Of a DNA stretch of 64,000 nucleotides, positions 1 to 11,800 are shown piece after piece (position 1 is the first letter of the stretch; each line of letters begins with the position of its first letter). The position numbers were made by a program, and so were the translations under genes. Under the pieces are notes generated by a model. The model worked only from the letters and a program-made list of their open reading frames with translations. It did not search any database and had not been told where the DNA came from. The stretch is from Antedon mediterranea (Eukaryota > Echinodermata > Crinoidea > Comatulida > Antedonidae): contig NC_092679.1 of assembly GCF_964355755.1 (NCBI RefSeq), forward strand, positions 13,630,932 to 13,694,931, given 5' to 3'.

Positions 1-1389
1 AAGTTATGTTCAAAGCTTTTCAAAGACTGAGGTTTGGTTGCTTTTTAGACATGTTAAAGAAATGCTACTGAAGACTAGTCTTCTTGTGTTTCCTTGTGGT
101 TGGACAGAAAAGACATATTATTAGCTACCAGAAGTGTTTAAAATACTTCCTTGGTGATGTATCATTTCCATTGTCTAATGCCAAAGAAACCTTAACAAAA
201 ACAGAGTTGGCATTTACTGAAAGCATTGGTATACAAATGCAAAGATGTTCAGATCATTATTAGGATTCGCCTGAAGAATCAGCTTTATATTATTAGATTG
301 GCTTAAAAACCAGATCAAAGCTCAAGAAGAAAATTAAGAAAAAGAATAGGCAAATAATGTGTTTGCGAGTATTGAAGGGATGGAACGGTGACTATGTGAA
401 TACAGTGACGCAACACAGTTAAGCCCCTTCTTTATAAGTTTAATCCAACGCATGTAATAACAAATGCAATGGTAAAAACAACAGTATGCACACCAGGTGT
501 TGCCAATAAAGAATTATTAACAGAAGCATCGTAAGATATTTGTAAGTATATACTTTATTCAAACAAATACGTGCTGTTAAACATAAAATACAGATGCGGA
601 TCCATTACATATTTGGATTCACAAAGGTCTTATCAAGACAGCATCAGGGAACAACAATGGATTAATTACAGCATATGATAAGGTTGGCCTCATCAAGTGA
701 AAGCTGTTTGTAACAACCCGGAGGATGGATTTCCATGCCTTTATGGTGCAAGCTTCACCATGGCTGAAGTTTCAGGGGGAGTACTTTCTAAACAATGCAT
801 CATTGGGAGAAAACCACTTCGATCAAAGGTTGCTGATAGCATCGAGGAATACTCTTGACATTCGATAGTTTTACATTTTCTTGACAACCTCATATAGAAA
901 TGTTGTTGCAGAAGGAAAAAGATGGGCCACTTCTGAACGCAAGTTCGCACTCTGACTTGTTGGATGCGAGCATGTAATGTACGGAAAAAACGTGGCCAGC
1001 AGCAAGTCGACCCCGGACGAATACAGTGGATAAAGGATAAAGTGATAGTCATATTCAATTCCACTCAACAAACAAATCCAAACATAGAAGCTTTGTGTTC
1101 TGGCAATCGATGGGATGCAGGCGCGTGCAAAATCCTAGACCACAAGCACCACTTTAACGAATTCAGGAACCCCAGTCATCTACTAATCATCTCAAAACAG
1201 TACGGCTTCTATGATGGACCTAAGTGGTGGGAAAATTGTTTAAGTAAAGTACTAACTATTATTTCACTAGGACATTTTTACAAATATTTGTCTTAATAGT
1301 CAAATGAAGTATCATCAAGTAGTGCCATGGAAAAAAAGGGCTTATCAGAAGTGTAGACAGTTTTAAGTAAGAAAATGTAAAGATTGTGC
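1..1389. other. Gene-free stretch, no identified product
   Basis: I see no exon with flanking splice signals and no recognisable domain here. A 110-aa open frame at 964-1296 (+) and overlapping minus-strand frames have no motif I recognise and no conserved-looking composition. The area may be decayed transposon, since a hAT remnant lies on the other side of the LTR insertion at 1395, but nothing here ties to it directly. Confidence 0.4.
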
Positions 1390-1394
1390 GTGCG

Positions 1395-1498
1395 TGTAGT
1401 GTCGTGTTTGGCATAGTTAGTTGTTAGTAATAAAGCAAAGAAGTAGTAACTCTCGCAAAATCGTGTCTTATATTTCATTCATATTACACAAAATTACA
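1395..1498 (+). repeat. 5' LTR (104 bp)
   Basis: It begins TGTAGTGTCGTG and ends ATTACA, matching the 3' LTR apart from one internal length difference. It contains AGTAATAAAG, a probable polyadenylation signal. The TSD GTGCG lies immediately upstream. Confidence 0.85.
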
Positions 1499-1510
1499 TT
1501 GGCGACGACG

Positions 1511-2653
1511 ATGGCGACGTTCACGATACCTGCACCAATGCCTCTAGACATGGATTCAGGCAACATGGCTGAAAGCTGGCGTCGATTTGCGCAAAGATTT
1601 GACAATTTCGAAACAGCGACAGGAGTCAACGCGAAGCCCGAGGCAACACGAGTCGCCACACTCCTGTTGGTAATCGGACAGCGAGCCCTGGAAACATACA
1701 ACACGTTTACGTGGGACGCCGAAACTGACAAAACAAAGATCGGCCCAGTCTTAGCACAGTTAAAGAAATTCTGTGATGGGAAGCGCAATATCACGTATGA
1801 ACGACATATTTTTAACTGCAGGATTCAAAAAGAAGGTGAGAAATTTGATTCCTTTGTTACCTCGCTGAAAAGCCTAGCAGAGACATGCGAGTTTGGTACC
1901 TTGAAAGATAGCCTCATTCTTGATAGGATCGTAATAGGAATCAATAAGCCAAGCCTTAAACAATGCCTACTGCGTACAGAAAATCTAACATTAGACACAG
2001 CAATATCCAAAATACGAGCAGAAACGGCAGCATCCGAACAGATGGAACAAATGAAACAAAGCAAAGCGAGTGATGTTTCCGACGCAACTCAACACGCGAG
2101 AACAGTGCGTTCACACAAAAAAGGTAAACAGAAATACCAAAACACACCACAGGAAAGCAATCCAAGAAAATCACGTACAAGTTCAACAATCTGCACATAC
2201 TGCGGAGGTGAGTACCCTCACAAAAGCAAAAATACGTGTCCAGCATATGGGAAAAAATGCAACAATTGTGGTAAAATGAATCATTATGCTAAACAATGTA
2301 GACAAAAACACAATGCACATGCTGTTGACATCATGTCTAACGATGAAAATGATAGCACAACAAGCGAAGACGAATACTCATTTCATATCACAGGTACCGA
2401 ATCTGAAAAACAACCCAAAGTTAACCTGACCATTCAAGGTAGTACTGTCAATGCAATTATCGATACGGGTGCGACTATAAATATTATGAGTATGTCGACA
2501 TACAAACGCCTGCAACACAAACCACAGCTATATACCGAAAAGCTACCAAAGGTGTTCGGTTATGGAAGCCGACAAGCATTGTGCTTAGCTGGAACCTTCT
2601 CGGCAAACATAACCTATAAAACGAAATCAAAATATCAGCATCATTCTGCGTAG
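1511..2653 (+). CDS. Gag-like capsid/nucleocapsid plus aspartic protease of an LTR retrotransposon
   Basis: The likely start is the ATG at 1511, just after the primer-binding region; upstream in-frame codons lie in the LTR. The N-terminal ~210 residues look like a Ty3-type capsid: a helical, charged gag domain with a run of lysine, serine and glutamine at its end. Two Cys-rich knuckles follow: a CxxC unit near residue 228 and a CCHC knuckle CNNCGKMNHYAKQC near residue 250. A retropepsin motif IIDTGA sits near residue 318 (catalytic Asp). The frame stops at 2653, but homologous-looking protease sequence (with LLSFNTAKALDL) continues in another frame to about 2740, so a single-base shift near 2620 probably truncates the protease. 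Particle-forming and RNA-packaging roles are family knowledge. Confidence 0.85.
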   Translation: MATFTIPAPMPLDMDSGNMAESWRRFAQRFDNFETATGVNAKPEATRVATLLLVIGQRALETYNTFTWDAETDKTKIGPVLAQLKKFCDGKRNITYERHIFNCRIQKEGEKFDSFVTSLKSLAETCEFGTLKDSLILDRIVIGINKPSLKQCLLRTENLTLDTAISKIRAETAASEQMEQMKQSKASDVSDATQHARTVRSHKKGKQKYQNTPQESNPRKSRTSSTICTYCGGEYPHKSKNTCPAYGKKCNNCGKMNHYAKQCRQKHNAHAVDIMSNDENDSTTSEDEYSFHITGTESEKQPKVNLTIQGSTVNAIIDTGATINIMSMSTYKRLQHKPQLYTEKLPKVFGYGSRQALCLAGTFSANITYKTKSKYQHHSA

Positions 2654-2837
2654 CCGAAAAAGGAGTCGAAACGCTACTCAGTTTTAACACAGCGAAAGCA
2701 CTCGACCTAATTCAAGTAACGTATAACTTGATAACCTGAACTCATAATAACATTTCTATAACACCGCAGATTGTCAATGCTTGACAACCAAATTGTTTAA
2801 AGTTTATTGTTTAGTTTTTATGTAAAAGATGGAGGGA

Positions 2838-2976
2838 TGTAGTGTCGTGTTTGGCACACCATAGTTAGTTGTGTCACGTTTGGCACACCATAGTTAGTTG
2901 TTAGTAATAAAGCAAAGAAGTAGTAACTCTCGCAAAATCGTGTCTTATATTTCATTCATATTACACAACAATTACA
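2838..2976 (+). repeat. 3' LTR (139 bp, with internal duplication)
   Basis: It matches the 5' LTR but is 35 bp longer, because the phrase GTTTGGCACACCATAGTTAG occurs twice near its start. The ends are TGTAGTG and ATTACA. The TSD GTGCG follows at 2977-2981. The purine tract just upstream is the expected plus-strand primer. Confidence 0.85.
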
Positions 2977-2981
2977 GTGCG

Positions 2982-3420
2982 GTCAAATGCCGCTATAAAA
3001 GCACTGTATCTTTTGTCACATAATCTTGCAAAGATGAGTGATGATATTGAAGACCTAATCAAGACTTCTTTTTCATATGCGGATGACCTACACTCTCCAG
3101 CTTGATACAAGCAAGAAGCACGATTGTGGCGGCATTATTGGGAGTCAGCAGAGGTGACAACCTCCACTTTAAATCACATAACATAAAAAAACAAGATCTT
3201 TCTGAACATCATAACTATAATGCGTATTCTCCCCGCAATTCCAGCTACAAGTGCAAGTGTTGAGCTAACAAATTCTGCTCTGAGGTTTGTTAAGAATACC
3301 TACTGATCAACGATGAGGGAAGAGCGCTTTCACGCCCTTGTTCTTTTTGTACACTCGGATATTTCACTTGATTATAGATATGTATGCCCGTAGGCATCCA
3401 AGAAGAATGTTATTTGATCC
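2982..3420 (+). pseudogene. hAT-type transposase C-terminal (dimerisation) remnant
   Basis: Read in the frame starting near 3046, one frame runs to about 3387 with only four stops. It encodes DDLHSPA, then LWRHYW, then MRILPAIPATSASVE, then STMREERFHALVLFVHSD. This order (Trp-rich block, PATSASVER-like signature, then MREERL-like helix) is the hAT family C-terminal dimerisation region. It is decayed by in-frame stops at about 3103, 3182 and 3304. The LTR element sits immediately upstream. Confidence 0.65.
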
Positions 3421-3699
3421 CTTGTTAGAATGCAATGCACGCCACTAACTAAAGGAGGCCAATCAGGGTTGTAACAACACACAACAACTGATGAAGTTTA
3501 GCCAACAGCCAGACAGATTTGTCTTGTAACGAAAGTTAAAATTACTGGTTTAAAATCAATAAACTAAATCAATTTACTAATCAAAACTAGAGGAAAATGT
3601 TTTCACTATTCAATTCTCAAAGAACCTTGGTTAAAATTCTTCTTCTCCTTCTATAATTGCAGAAATTGATAGCCTTTGTAAATAAAAATACAACTCTTT

Positions 3700-3960
3700 T
3701 ATTTTACTGTTATTAATTTATGGTATAGAAGTCTGGGGAAACACTCATTTAACATATTTGAATCAAATAATTTTAATTCAAAAAATGTTTGTACGATGTG
3801 CTACTTTTTCTGATTTTACAGCATCTTCTGCGCCTTTGTTTAAGCAACTTAATATTTTAGATGTTTATAAGTTATGTGAACTGTATGTATTAAAATTTGT
3901 TTCAGATCTTTTTTATTGTACCATACTAGAAACACAAGACTTAATAACCAATTAAACTTA
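3700..3960 (+). mobile_element. LINE fragment: ORF2 C-terminal region
   Basis: The frame reads GIEVWGNTHLTYLNQI, then QKMFVRCATFSDF, then APLFKQLNILDVYKLCELYVLKFV. This is the post-reverse-transcriptase C-terminal region of CR1/jockey-type LINE ORF2, and it closely resembles the minus-strand copy at 49694-50173. It is truncated at both ends. Confidence 0.7.
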
Positions 3961-4979
3961 ATGCTCCCACAATTTCGTTCCCCACTTGCCCAGAAAAATA
4001 TTATTTATCAAGGACTAGTGACTGGTAGTGAGCTGAATTGAGCTGGTGGGTCTGTAAATTTTCTGGCTGTATATATCAGGGCCATAGGCACCAGCATGGT
4101 TGGTAAGGTTTCAACCTGACCACTTTTTCCACAGAGGTCTTTGACAACCCAGTGGCTTGAACAGAGATTGTTCCCTTTTCTTGAAAAAAACAGACAAATT
4201 TATTTCTTGTGGCTACATCACTGTTATGCACAAGCCGAGATAATGAACCTGTAAAATAGATGTAAAATTGATGCACACTTGAATTGGTATTCAATATTGT
4301 TGTTGAGAATTGAGATCTAGGATCAAACAACGAAACATTGGCCGTGGAGAGCCGTTAGCTGTTGTGGAATGTGGCTTGACCGACGTATGGACAGGACATT
4401 TGGAAAAACAAGGCATGGATACTGGGAGTGTAAGACAACAAGTGTAAATTTTGCTTACTGTCAGGGAATCTCAATCGACAACGAGTCGTTGCCATTCAAA
4501 ATCACAAATTAGTGTGTCATGAGCTACTACAAAACATTGATAAAGGTACTACTGAATCAGTACTACTACAACTAGTACTTGTAGAAGATGTTCCAGGTAC
4601 ATCTGATGATGCTACCTGTAGCACCACCTCCACACCCAAACGAAAAAACCGATGTGAATGCCTGCATTAGTAATTATATAGAATAACAAAAAATTCCTAA
4701 AAAAGACTCAGTGGGTCAAATTTTTTTTTTTTTTTTAAGGGCTTTCCCAAAAACAAAACAAATTCAAGTAATTAAAGGCAATGAAAACGTCAGTGCTGAT
4801 GACTACCTCGGTAGAAATTAATTATTACTTAACTTTAGAATTTACTTGCATATTACAGATGCTACAAATGTATGAAATGTGTATGATTAGATTATAAAGT
4901 TTGGAAAGCATACTGCTGTGGCCAGTCAAATGTAATTTTCGAGCGGTACCAATAAAACAAATCAACAGGAAGGAGAATA
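3961..4979. other. Gene-free stretch
   Basis: No coding signal, splice-flanked exon or paired repeat was recognised. A poly-T run lies near 4722-4736. Confidence 0.4.
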
Positions 4980-5425
4980 TTTTCCAAATGTTTTGATTCG
5001 CCTACGCAAGCAAGCGTCCACATGTGTGTTTAGAAATCTAAACGATGAGACTATACGCGATTGAATAGTTTATGGAATACGTGACAAGGATATCTGGAAG
5101 GAGCTGTTGCAGGAGCCAAAACTCACCTTGGAGTCAAAACTTAAGGTAAAACCTTATGAACTTTCTGATAAAGTTACAAATGTAATGTTAAATACTGATG
5201 ATATAAATGCTATTGACAACGATAATGACAAGTCTAGCAGTAGGTCTATTAACTAGCGATTTAGTGCTTAAATTGGACCAGGTCGTAGTAACGAAAGCTA
5301 TGCGTCAAAGTGTTCGCAAGGAACTACATAGTGCACACTCGGGTCTAGCTTGCACTTTGCGAAGAGCGTGGGAGTGTGTGTTCTGGCCAGGAATGAATGC
5401 AGAGCTTAAAGATTATTTGTGAGAG
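4980..5425 (+). pseudogene. Ty3/gypsy fragment: gag end joined to integrase zinc-binding domain
   Basis: The frame from about 4980 to 5230 encodes a gag-like stretch (RLRKQASTCVF, DETIRD-stop-IVYGIRD, ELLQEPKLTLES). A second frame, 5207-5422, encodes an integrase HHCC-type N-terminal domain (VRKELHSAHSGLACTLRRAWE, then VFWPGMNAELKDYL). The reverse transcriptase expected between them is missing, so this is an internally deleted remnant. It is unrelated in detail to the LTR element at 1395-2976. Confidence 0.65.
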
Positions 5426-5807
5426 GGTCTTGTAGAGAACACTAATTAAATCTTATAGTCTTCTAATCTACAACACGAGGAGGCATAGAAGCTCATCATC
5501 TACAACATGACGTCGTAACCAAGCAGTAAGGTGATAAAGATCTCTGATAGAGATCAAAACGTTCTGACTAAACTGATTAAACTGAAACTTATTCAAACAT
5601 TTTATAGTGTAACATTATTGTTGTACAGAAACGACAGCAATACTTTTCTTTATGTTAATACATCAACATTGCACAATAGAAATATAATTACATGTATGAA
5701 AACCTGAAATGCACGAATAATTTATTATAAATACTAATTTTGCGATAAAATGTACAATTAAGAAACAATTATGTAAAACAAAATATGATTGCAATTTGTA
5801 ATACCAT

Positions 5808-8800
5808 CTACTTGAATAAGTCTTGTATATGTGTCTTGATGTCCTCAAACTGTTTATCAGGTAAAGCCACCTGTTTTAGAATTTCTATAACTGTTTCTTC
5901 TGTCAATTTATTGTAGTCTTCTTCACCTAAAAAATTGCAAATTTAAATTAATTCATTATTTTAATTGGTTTCTCACAAGTACCGTACTGACGCGGGTATA
6001 AGCCCATACTCGGGTATAAGCCCACCCCCGACTTTTGACTAATTTTCATGAAAAATGAGGCACTCGGGTATAAGCCCACCCATTAATTCAAAGATCTACA
6101 GTGTGTGTATTATTTTGTATTTGGCGACGTCCATGCACCGAATACACCTACCTTTGATCATAACCAAGCTAGGCTAATATACGCTAGGCCATATGAGGCC
6201 TAGCGGTCCTGTTTTGTTTACACTCCATCGCGGTCGAAGATCGCTTCACACACGACGCTACAAGACGCCAAAACGGAAAACCACTATTTGGTATCGGCTG
6301 CAATAAACAAGCTTATTAAATTTCTTTGGTACATTTCTATTTAACGAACATTGTATACTTGCTTTTCTGCTTGATAAATTCTTGTACAATTGATGTTTAA
6401 AATAAGATATTCTACGATAAATTACACGAACTATAAGCTTGATTTCCGACACTCTACACCTCGTGTATTTAGAGGCAACGTCGTACACGTGAGGGCGCTC
6501 GCTCGCATGGTAGAATACACAGTGTACATGTGCTGTTTTTGACGATCTGCATTTTTGGATCCTCGGGTATAAGCCCACCCCCCAAACTTGACGTGATTTC
6601 ATGTTCAAGGGGGGTGGGGCTTATACCCGCGTCAGTACGGTAGTTATTTTAATTCTATTCCTATTCATTCATACAAAACCATTAAAAAGTACTGAAGCAA
6701 TTTCACCCACTTCCCCCTTGTCTGTCAAATTAACGATTCCTTATTTTAATATGTACAGTATTTGCCCAATATTACATGGTCAATACGGACATATTATTAC
6801 CATGAATAAGTGCATTTTGTAGGATTGTAGATAATAAATAAATCATTTTGTTTGACAAATCCAAAAGAAATTACTCACATTCTTTAGCTTTCGCCATCTT
6901 GGCTGATGGCTTGATCACAAGTGATCCGGTCCACTACTACTTCCTGGAAATCTGTTGTTATTGTTTCTAGGTGACGTCATACTTTTTCGTAGCAGTGATG
7001 TGTATACGTGATCGAGATATATGTATATGTTAGAGATAATTCAAAAAGACAGTACACAAAAACTTACTGACCACCTCAACTCCATCGATCCAACGGGCAA
7101 CATCAAGTTCACGTTTGAGGAAGAAGATCAGGGAAAAATCCCCTTCCTGGACACATTAATCGTCAGGAAAGAAGATGGGTCACTGAAATTACTGGTGTAC
7201 AGGAAAAAGACACACACTGACCAGTACCTGAATTTCCAATCCCAACACCCGCTACACCAAAAGCTAGGGGTCATCAGAACGCTCATGGATAGAATGGAGA
7301 ACATAGTTACAGAGGAGGCGGATAAGAAAGAAGAAGAAGTTAAGATCAGGAATGCGCTTAGGAAATGTGGATACCCCAAGTGGTCACTGGACAGAGTCAA
7401 ACAACAAATAAAAAATAAACAACCAAAGCAAAGGAAGAAGAACAAAGAGTCGGAGACACCATCTAAGGGTATGGTTGTTTTACCTTATATCGAGGGAGTG
7501 GCAGAACAAGCTCAAAAGATTTTTAAGAAATATGGTATTTCCACCGCCATGCGTCCAACGAACACTCTTAAAAGCATTTTAGTCCACCCCAAAGACAAGA
7601 AGGACATCACCCAAACAAGTGACATTGTTTACGACATCCCTTGCAAAAGTTGCAAGAAATCGTATATTGGGGAAACAGGTCGTCAATTTGGAGTAAGACT
7701 GAAAGAACACCAAAAAGACACTGAAACGGTCACCGATCGTAAATACACTCGGGCAACAAGAAAGGAATCAACATCCGAAATCCACAAATCCGCCATCACA
7801 GACCATGCAGCGCAAGAAAACCATATCATCGATTGGGATGGGGCAAAAATTCTTGACAGAGACTCTAACCCATTCAAGCGTAGAATCAGAGAGGCAATCC
7901 AAATCAGAAAGAGGGGGACTAACGCAATCAACCGCGACGAAGGGGCTGTATATCTCGATCACGTATACACATCACTGCTACGAAAAAGTATGACGTCACC
8001 TAGAAACAATAACAACAGATTTCCAGGAAGTAGTAGTGGACCGGATCACTTGTGATCAAGCCATCAGCCAAGATGGCGAAAGCTAAAGAATGTGAGTAAT
8101 TTCTTTTGGATTTGTCAAACAAAATGATTTATATATTATTACCATTTTTACATCCAACATTGAGTTTTGAAGAAAGAAATGTCTTAGGCTGTGATTTACA
8201 ACACCCTTCTTACTTCACACCCTTACTATATAGAACTGAGCAGTTCATACATAAATGGATGCTAGCTGCTGTGTTGTGAACAGGAAGGTCAGTTACAGCC
8301 AAACATCTGCTGGTATGTTCACATCTTCTCATAAGATTTAACCGGTCCTCAGGCAGCCTTTCCAGGTGGTTTAGTAAATACAAGGAATCCATGTCTGTTT
8401 ATACAACACACCAACGTAGAACCGTATTGAGTTAGTATGTTGTATAAACAGACCTTTAAGCTCCATCTACACTATCAAACTAGTTTGACAAAGTGTGATG
8501 TGTCCAATGGTAGTGATATGCCCCAATATGGTAGTGACACAGTATAACATCATCATGGCCATATATAGGCACACATTTTTTTGTCACATAAAGTTTGATA
8601 ATGTAGACAGAGCTTTAGACGTAGGTAAGCTTACCTAAGCACTGTCAATCAGATGGATAATATAAGTATTATTATTTTGTGTGGAGTTTAATTTAACACA
8701 AAACAACTTACATTTAACTAGAATATGTCCTGAAAGTTCACACACTGCTGGATTGAAAGCCATAAAGGTCTTAGCACCTGAAATTTTAATAATCATGTAA

Positions 8801-11800
8801 GTAATATTGTGTGCACTCTAAAAAACCTATGGCAAGTTTTGTGATGAGTAGGGTGTTACCCCGGCGTACTGGTTCAAATTCAGTCGCTCCTGTTAATTTC
8901 ACAGCAGTTATAGACGTTCTGTGTAGATTTTTGCTTGGTGTAATATTTCTTATACAGGAAATACAATTAAGTTCAGATAAATCATAGATCATGATGTATA
9001 ATTGCAAGGAGTGTTAAGAAATATAACAGGGTTGTGTTTTATATATTAGTTAATCGGACAATTGACCAAAAGGACAACTTTTGATGAGTAACCAATGAAG
9101 ACCTTTTGTCAGAATTTAATTATGGTATTTAGAGGATATCCAGCATAAACAGGCACATTATAGCAAAATAATTTGCGTAATGAAAGTCATGCTTCATCGA
9201 CTTACCATAGAATGATTGTCTAGGATATATATAAACTCTTATTGTCCTTCCATCTGGTCTCCTTTCCAGACAATCTCCTCTTGTTAAGAATACATTGTGA
9301 GCAGTGTTGTTTGCATGCAAATATGAAGTCACTTTGTATATATCTCTAGAAGAAATTTTGAATGTTTCATGAAAACTATACAAATATGTTTCAGTTGAAC
9401 ATTTTAAGTACAGTAGAACCTGTGTTTTACGTTCCCTGGATTTTACGTACGCTTAAAATAACCAATGACGTCATCATTTTCTTACATTGAAGACGCAATT
9501 TAACAAAAACAAACAGCCATGGCTGTGTGAGGAATACGTGCATTCCCCCTACAGCAGCGACTGTTTTTGTTGATAGAAAATACAGGAACATTGATATTTT
9601 ATTTATAACACTTAAACGCACAGGCTGTATAATACTGTACTTTTCTAGTTAGGCTAGGCCTGCTAGCCTGGCCTGAATAGTCTAGGCAAGGCCTAGCTAG
9701 TGGCTGCCACATCGAGTGTGCTATCATCTGGGATATTCCAAATTGACTAGGCCTACCTACCTGCCTATGTTCAGTAATAAACAATGGGTAATGACACCTT
9801 TCAAGCGTGGTATAGCCTAGCCCACCTACCGTAGGCCTATGATAATTTTGTTAATAAATAGACTTTTTAACTGACATTTGCAATTCCTTTTTTACCATGT
9901 GGGTGGACATCGCCTGACATATTGTGGCATGCGACATATTAATAAAATGTCACACGTGTGCTTGGCTTGGAAGTTGATAGATGGCTGTTAATTTGTAAAA
10001 CAAAGGCTTAAGAAATGCTTTTGTTTAAATACTGGGCGTCATTTTTAACAATGCCAGGAGTGTTAATTGTGAAATAATAATTGGGAAAATGTTGTTCAAT
10101 TTCAATTTATCTTGTGATCTGTATCATCTTCATATGCATTCTACATACATTATTAATCTATATAAATTAAACTCACTTGGTTAAGCTTTGTAAATCTGAC
10201 CCATTAAGTTGAAGAACAAATGATCTCACTGGCCAATCAGTGGTCTCAAACAAAGTACCTTCAACCTGTTGACATTCCTATAAATATAATTAATACACCA
10301 GATTTCAGAAAGAAAGGAAAACAATTTAATCACAATTTAGAAATATTTCACCAGTCAAAGTAAATACAACACCAAAGAACTTTATTGTATATCCCCTTAC
10401 ACAGAATCCCCATATACAGACTTATCTGAAACAGTGTAACTTAAAGTCATACACAAGATACATAAATACTGAATTGTAGACACGACACAATATATGTATG
10501 TATTCAATTTACAAAACTACCAACACAGAATTGGATTTAGTTTGGCAGTGTAAAAAGGGTATTAAGTATGATTTAAATTTTGCAACACATGGTTATAGCT
10601 GGTCTACAATAAGTAGATAAATACGCACTTTTCTTACTGAAAATAAAATTTAAAAGTTTTCACCCTAGAACTATAAGACAACTATTTATGCTACAGTATC
10701 TTTGATGAAAAGAATATTATTCTTTAGTATAAATGAGCCTTTATCCAAGTTAATTTAGAATTGTTCGATAGTCAAATGAGTAACTGTCAGTCTTATAATG
10801 TACGTTGTCACTAATGTAATAAATTATTAGGGTTAGCTTCATTTAAAGTTACCCTAAATTAAAATTCAATTTTTATTTATGAAAGCTATTAAAAGATACT
10901 TACAGTAATTTCAGTATAGAGGTTTCTCTCCAAGTAATATGCATGGAAATGTAAATGGTTGACGGATGCAAAAGCACACAGGCTATTCCAGGCAAGTCGT
11001 AAACTCCTACAATAAAAATATTATAAAAAAAAAAACAAATATCAGAAAAGTGCATCCAAAGCTAAAAATGTCCATAATACTTTATTAATAGTTTATCAGA
11101 TGGACAGATGGGTAAAGAATTAAATTGAGAGATTTTTCTGTTGTTTTTCCACGTATAAACTGCCATACAGAACACAGACATAAACTAGTATTATAAAGGT
11201 AGAGGAAAATACTTTGAATGATCTTACTTTTTTGAACTCAGAAGCATCATCTCCAGAGCTAGCTTTATGCTTATTTGATTGAGAATCTACAAACATCAAG
11301 AGAATAAATTTAAAAAAAAACACAATAATATAGCATAATATTTGTAGGTGAGAACGTCAACACTCCTAATTTGAATATTATAAGTGGCAGGTGTTAAGTC
11401 AAGATATGTAGATACTAAATCACAGTACAGAGTACAGTACATAATTCCATGCTTGAGTGATTATAATAGTATTAATTAATATTATAATTATATTATTATA
11501 ATAATTTAACAATTCATAAAGCAAATCACAGGTAAATGATTGCACCCTAGTTAATAAACCCAATGAAAATAAGAGTTCTTCACGTTCTCAGAATTCCATA
11601 GGTTTTAATGATTTTTTTATATCCCTCTTAAACATTTCCTACATATATTTATATCATTCTGTATTATGAAATTGACATTTTTATCTATAATAATATAATA
11701 ATGTTTAACATGTCAACAGTAGCTATGAGCGCTCACTGGCTAAACCCAGGGGCCCTAGAGCTTACAGGGCCCCCCAAGAAGGGCCAAATGAAACAACAGG

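Larger units (their letters stand above)
1395..2976 (+). mobile_element. Short Ty3/gypsy-type LTR retrotransposon, gag-protease only, flanked by 5-bp target duplication
   Basis: Two direct terminal repeats (1395-1498 and 2838-2976) both start TGTAGTGTCG and end ATTACA. The 5-bp word GTGCG lies directly outside both ends (1390-1394 and 2977-2981), so the insertion is structurally intact. TTGGCGACGACG follows the 5' LTR as a candidate primer-binding site. A purine-rich AAAAGATGGAGGGA precedes the 3' LTR. The only coding content is a gag-like frame running into an aspartic protease. Reverse transcriptase, RNase H and integrase are absent, so it is non-autonomous or internally deleted and would have needed enzymes from a related element. 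Confidence 0.88.
6838..8132 (+). mobile_element. Penelope-like retroelement fragment between 184-bp inverted repeats
   Basis: The arms 6838-7021 and 7949-8132 are almost perfect inverted copies of each other (landmarks: TTGATCACAAGTGATCCGG and TAGGTGACGTCATAC). Between and into them runs a 344-aa frame with the C-terminal part of a Penelope-type reverse transcriptase followed by a GIY-YIG endonuclease. Penelope-like elements often carry terminal repeats in either orientation, which fits, but the polymerase core is absent. The element sits in the last intron of GDPGP1. Confidence 0.8.

Noticed and set aside
964-1296. 110-aa plus-strand open frame
   Set aside because: No motif, no splice or promoter context and a composition like the surrounding non-coding DNA. 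Overlapping minus-strand frames of similar length make chance likely.
8830-8890. GGTTCAAATTC resembling a tRNA B box
   Set aside because: No matching A box or cloverleaf stems at the right spacing. Left as chance or a very decayed SINE.
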